Below are positions 32,795 through 34,680 of a stretch of 34,680 bases of DNA, in pieces. The stretch's first letter is position 1; each line of letters begins with the position of its first letter. The stretch spans positions 1 through 34,680 of the forward strand of contig CAMTMK010000019.1 in assembly GCA_947073645.1 (NCBI GenBank), read 5' to 3'. The position numbers were made by a program, and so were the translations under genes. Under the pieces are notes generated by a model. It saw nothing but the letters and a program-made list of their open reading frames with translations. It was not told where the DNA came from and ran no database searches. The stretch comes from an uncultured bacterium (GTDB lineage: Bacteria > Cyanobacteriota > Vampirovibrionia > Gastranaerophilales > Gastranaerophilaceae).

Positions 32795-32825
32795 AGAGGA
32801 CGGTTTATCCGCCCTCTTTTTTTTG
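32795..32825 (+). terminator. Terminator after ftsZ
   Basis: Nine-bp stem AGAGGACGG/CCGCCCTCT with one A-C mismatch and a 5-base loop, followed by nine T. Confidence 0.88.
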
Positions 32826-32934
32826 TTTATTGAGAAATGTTAAGTGTTATAGTTTTATTTTAGCAATTTTTAAAAACAAAAAACGTTTATAAAAGCATAG
32901 GGGATATTTAATCACTTAGGGATAAAGGATTTAA

Positions 32935-33075
32935 CAAAAAGCTAATCAAGTATTTGATGGTTTAAGTGAATTTGTAAAATGAGGTTTAACAAAGCAAAAT
33001 CGGTATGAACTGATGGGTTTAGTTACTCTGCAAAAAGATTTAAAAGTCGACGGAATGACTATTTTCGCCGAATAG
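32935..33075 (+). pseudogene. Possible decayed small gene (in-frame TGA)
   Basis: The frame reads NQVFDGLSEFVK, TGA (32980-32982), GLTKQNRYELMGLV, then LKVDGMTIFAE and TAG at 33073. Both sides of the TGA look like ordinary amphipathic protein, so a sense codon may have mutated. No start or ribosome site is clear. Chance is possible for so short a frame. Confidence 0.25.
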
Positions 33076-33131
33076 ATAAATCTGTGAAAAATGTATTACT
33101 ATTATTTATAAACGAGGAAAAGGGGAAAATT

Positions 33132-34550
33132 ATGGGAAATGAATTTGATGTTAGATTTGCAGCTTATGAACGAGCAATGCACGCACACAACAATTTTGGC
33201 TTATCAGGTGATGCTTTAGCTCAGCAATATGGACGTTATACAACTGGCTTACAATATGATGCCGATAAAGCTGCTAAAAAAGTTTTTGGCAGAGAATATG
33301 GTAGAGCACTTGCTCAAGAAAGAGCTGCTATGAGAAATACAGAAACGTTACATTCTGCATTGAATGGTAAAGGTGTTACACCTGCAAACTTTACAACAAC
33401 TTATGGTAATCTTGAAGCTCTTCGAGCACAAGCTCCATTAGGTAATATTGCTCCAGACGCTTCTAAAAAAGTAACATACACAAAAATTAAAGAAGGAGCA
33501 AACAAAGGTAAATGGGGCGTATATGTTGATGGCAAGTTAGAATCTGTTCACGATACTAAAACTAAAGCAAATGAAGCTTTTAATGCAAAAAGAGCAGAGT
33601 TAGGTCAAACAGTACCAAAACCAGAAGCTCCAAAACCAGAAGCACCGAAAGCAGAAGCACCGAAAGCAGAAGCTCCAAAACCAGAAGCACCAAAACCAGA
33701 AACACCGAAAGCAGAAACTCCAAAGGTTAAAGCACCAAAAGCTGAAGCACCGAAGGCAAGAACAGGTTTTGATGAATATGTTTTACCTGAAGAAAAAGCT
33801 GCAACTCAAGCTCAAAAGGGTACAGGAAAAGCTGTTGAACAAGCAGTAGCGCAGGAAGCAAAAGGTACAGGAAAAGCTGCTGAACAAGCAGTAGCGCAAG
33901 AAGCAAAAGGCGCAAGCAAACTTGGCAAATTCTTTAAAGGTAAAGGCGGTAAAGTTGCACTTGCATTAGGTGCGGCAGCATTAATCGGAGGAGCAATATT
34001 TGGATTGTCAAAATGCTCAGATAATAAAAAAGCAGAAGAAGTAAAACCGGAAGAACCAACATCACCAGTAGCAGTACCAGCAACAGATGAAACTCAGACA
34101 GAAGAAACTCCAGCTCCAGTAGCAGAACAACCAGTTGAAGAACAACCGAAAGTTGAAGAACCTGTAAATACAAAAGTTGAAGCTGTGAAAGGTGATGATT
34201 ATTGGAAATACGCCCAAATGGAATTAATTGCAGAACATCAAGGAGAAGTTGGTTACAGGCCAAGTAATGAAGAAATTAATACAAGAATGTTTGAAATAAT
34301 GGGTCGTGAAAGCGAGCAAGATAAAGTTGGCAAAAAAACTATAGCAGAAGATGGAATTCATTCAGATCCAATGTTAATGATAAAAGATGCAGTACTGTTG
34401 AACGAACAAACAGCAAAATTGAGAAATGAGGCTATTAAACAACTTAAAGAAGAACATAAAGATCAAAAAGATTATCAACCAACATATCGCGAAGTAAAGA
34501 AAAGATTTGAAGAACTTGTTGCAGCTCAAGCTGAAAAACCAGCAGCTTAA
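33132..34550 (+). CDS. Single-pass membrane protein with Pro/Lys repeats and LysM-like C-terminus
   Basis: 472 residues. N-terminal helical region (1-~110), a small beta-hairpin block (KVTYTKIKEGANKGKWGVYV), a PKPEAPKAEA-type repeat region (~163-212), a 15-residue tandem duplication (GTGKAVEQAVAQEAK, 230-259), a basic stretch and one transmembrane helix (~275-294), an acidic Pro/Glu linker, and a C-terminal region that starts KGDDYWKYAQ and ends SDPMLMIKDAVLL, the shape of a degenerate LysM domain. A helix pattern recurs in it: YRPSNEEINTRMFEI (from 375) and YQPTYREVKKRFEEL (from 448). Lys before the helix predicts the C-terminus outside, facing the wall. ATG 33132 is chosen for AAGGGGAAAA upstream. 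Its role is unknown. Confidence 0.65.
   Translation: MGNEFDVRFAAYERAMHAHNNFGLSGDALAQQYGRYTTGLQYDADKAAKKVFGREYGRALAQERAAMRNTETLHSALNGKGVTPANFTTTYGNLEALRAQAPLGNIAPDASKKVTYTKIKEGANKGKWGVYVDGKLESVHDTKTKANEAFNAKRAELGQTVPKPEAPKPEAPKAEAPKAEAPKPEAPKPETPKAETPKVKAPKAEAPKARTGFDEYVLPEEKAATQAQKGTGKAVEQAVAQEAKGTGKAAEQAVAQEAKGASKLGKFFKGKGGKVALALGAAALIGGAIFGLSKCSDNKKAEEVKPEEPTSPVAVPATDETQTEETPAPVAEQPVEEQPKVEEPVNTKVEAVKGDDYWKYAQMELIAEHQGEVGYRPSNEEINTRMFEIMGRESEQDKVGKKTIAEDGIHSDPMLMIKDAVLLNEQTAKLRNEAIKQLKEEHKDQKDYQPTYREVKKRFEELVAAQAEKPAA
33819..33908 (+). repeat. 45-base tandem duplication inside the Pro/Lys-rich gene
   Basis: Two adjacent 45-base units (33819-33863, 33864-33908) differ at only two positions, and both encode GTGKA-(V/A)-EQAVAQEAK. 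The near identity suggests a recent in-frame duplication. Confidence 0.85.
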
Positions 34551-34568
34551 TCAAATAATCCAAAAACA

Positions 34569-34600
34569 AAAAGACCGCTCCGATTGGAACGGTCTTTTTA
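34569..34600. terminator. Bidirectional terminator
   Basis: Ten-bp perfect stem AAAAAGACCG/CGGTCTTTTT; the 12-base loop contains a further TCC/GGA pairing. It serves both converging genes. Confidence 0.92.
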
Positions 34601-34680
34601 CTTTAAATAAAAATTAATCCCGTGCGTGTCCTGCTGTACCTAATACGTCGCGCATTTTGTGGATTACCATTTCTTTTACA
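34599..34680 (-). CDS. C-terminal fragment of an unidentified gene (5' partial)
   Basis: The minus strand is open from the right edge to a TAA at 34601-34599, inside the terminator T run: 26 codons reading VKEMVIHKMRDVLG and TAGHARINFYLK. Base composition is richer in G+C than the flanking gaps, as in coding sequence. Not enough sequence is present to name it, and a single-base error would change the last seven residues. Confidence 0.4.

Larger units (their letters stand above)
32722..33131 (+). other. Gap of 410 bases: terminator, heptamer-like repeats, decayed frame
   Basis: After ftsZ comes a degenerate run with a 7-base period (AGTTAGA/AGTAAGA/CGTAAGT, 32737-32757), then the terminator, AT-rich sequence, a reading frame interrupted by TGA (32935-33075), and the ribosome site of the next gene. 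Confidence 0.5.

Noticed and set aside
1-34680. CRISPR arrays, insertion sequences, rRNA and tRNA genes
   Set aside because: No regularly spaced repeats, transposase frames or tRNA-like cloverleaf sequences were seen on either strand.

Overview
The window is AT-rich bacterial DNA with two parts: the late region of a tailed-phage prophage (start to about 12.15 kb, all genes on the + strand), then ordinary chromosome (about 12.2 kb to the end). Several features point to a gut-type non-photosynthetic relative of cyanobacteria (Vampirovibrionia/Melainabacteria, order Gastranaerophilales). These are a YggS-SepF pair close to FtsZ, an OmpR-type regulator whose C-terminus reads like cyanobacterial RpaA, very low GC, and several lineage-style proteins of unknown function. 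This placement rests on protein resemblance alone; no rRNA or tRNA gene is visible.

Prophage, 1-12.15 kb: tail fibre with a C-terminal S74 autoprotease/chaperone domain (partial at the left edge), a small Cys-rich protein, a stand-alone LuxR-type HTH protein, an amidase endolysin, a P22 gp10-like tail protein, the major capsid protein, a small holin-like protein, a probable scaffold, a P22 gp4-like adaptor, small terminase, a hypothetical, a GNAT acetyltransferase, portal, a small protein ending in a W-V-T-I-N-G motif, large terminase and a membrane/coiled-coil protein. All are transcribed rightward, yet the module order runs roughly opposite to the usual terminase-portal-capsid-tail order. 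No integrase or att site is seen, so the rest of the prophage should lie to the left.

Chromosome, 12.2-34.7 kb: a 566-residue protein with filament-like helical ends sits directly behind an almost textbook sigma-28 (FliA) promoter. Then come rpsP, a hypothetical, speD, a response regulator, a 69-residue protein, era, a membrane protein with an AMIN-like periplasmic part, an orphan sugar-type binding lipoprotein, secA, mutL with a Pit-like membrane protein, an orphan DNA methyltransferase, a small protein, an XRE regulator, a protein built of 39-residue helical repeats, the yggS-sepF pair, nadK, ftsZ, and a Pro/Lys-rich single-pass protein with a degenerate LysM-like end. A fragment of another minus-strand gene lies at the right edge.

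The most noteworthy signals are the sigma-28 promoter with its filament-like protein, the 39-residue repeat protein, the inverted prophage module order, and an identical 14-base palindromic motif at the secA and ftsZ promoters. Several genes (response regulator, XRE regulator, NAD kinase) have a good -10 box seven to ten bases before the ATG and no Shine-Dalgarno sequence, so they look leaderless.
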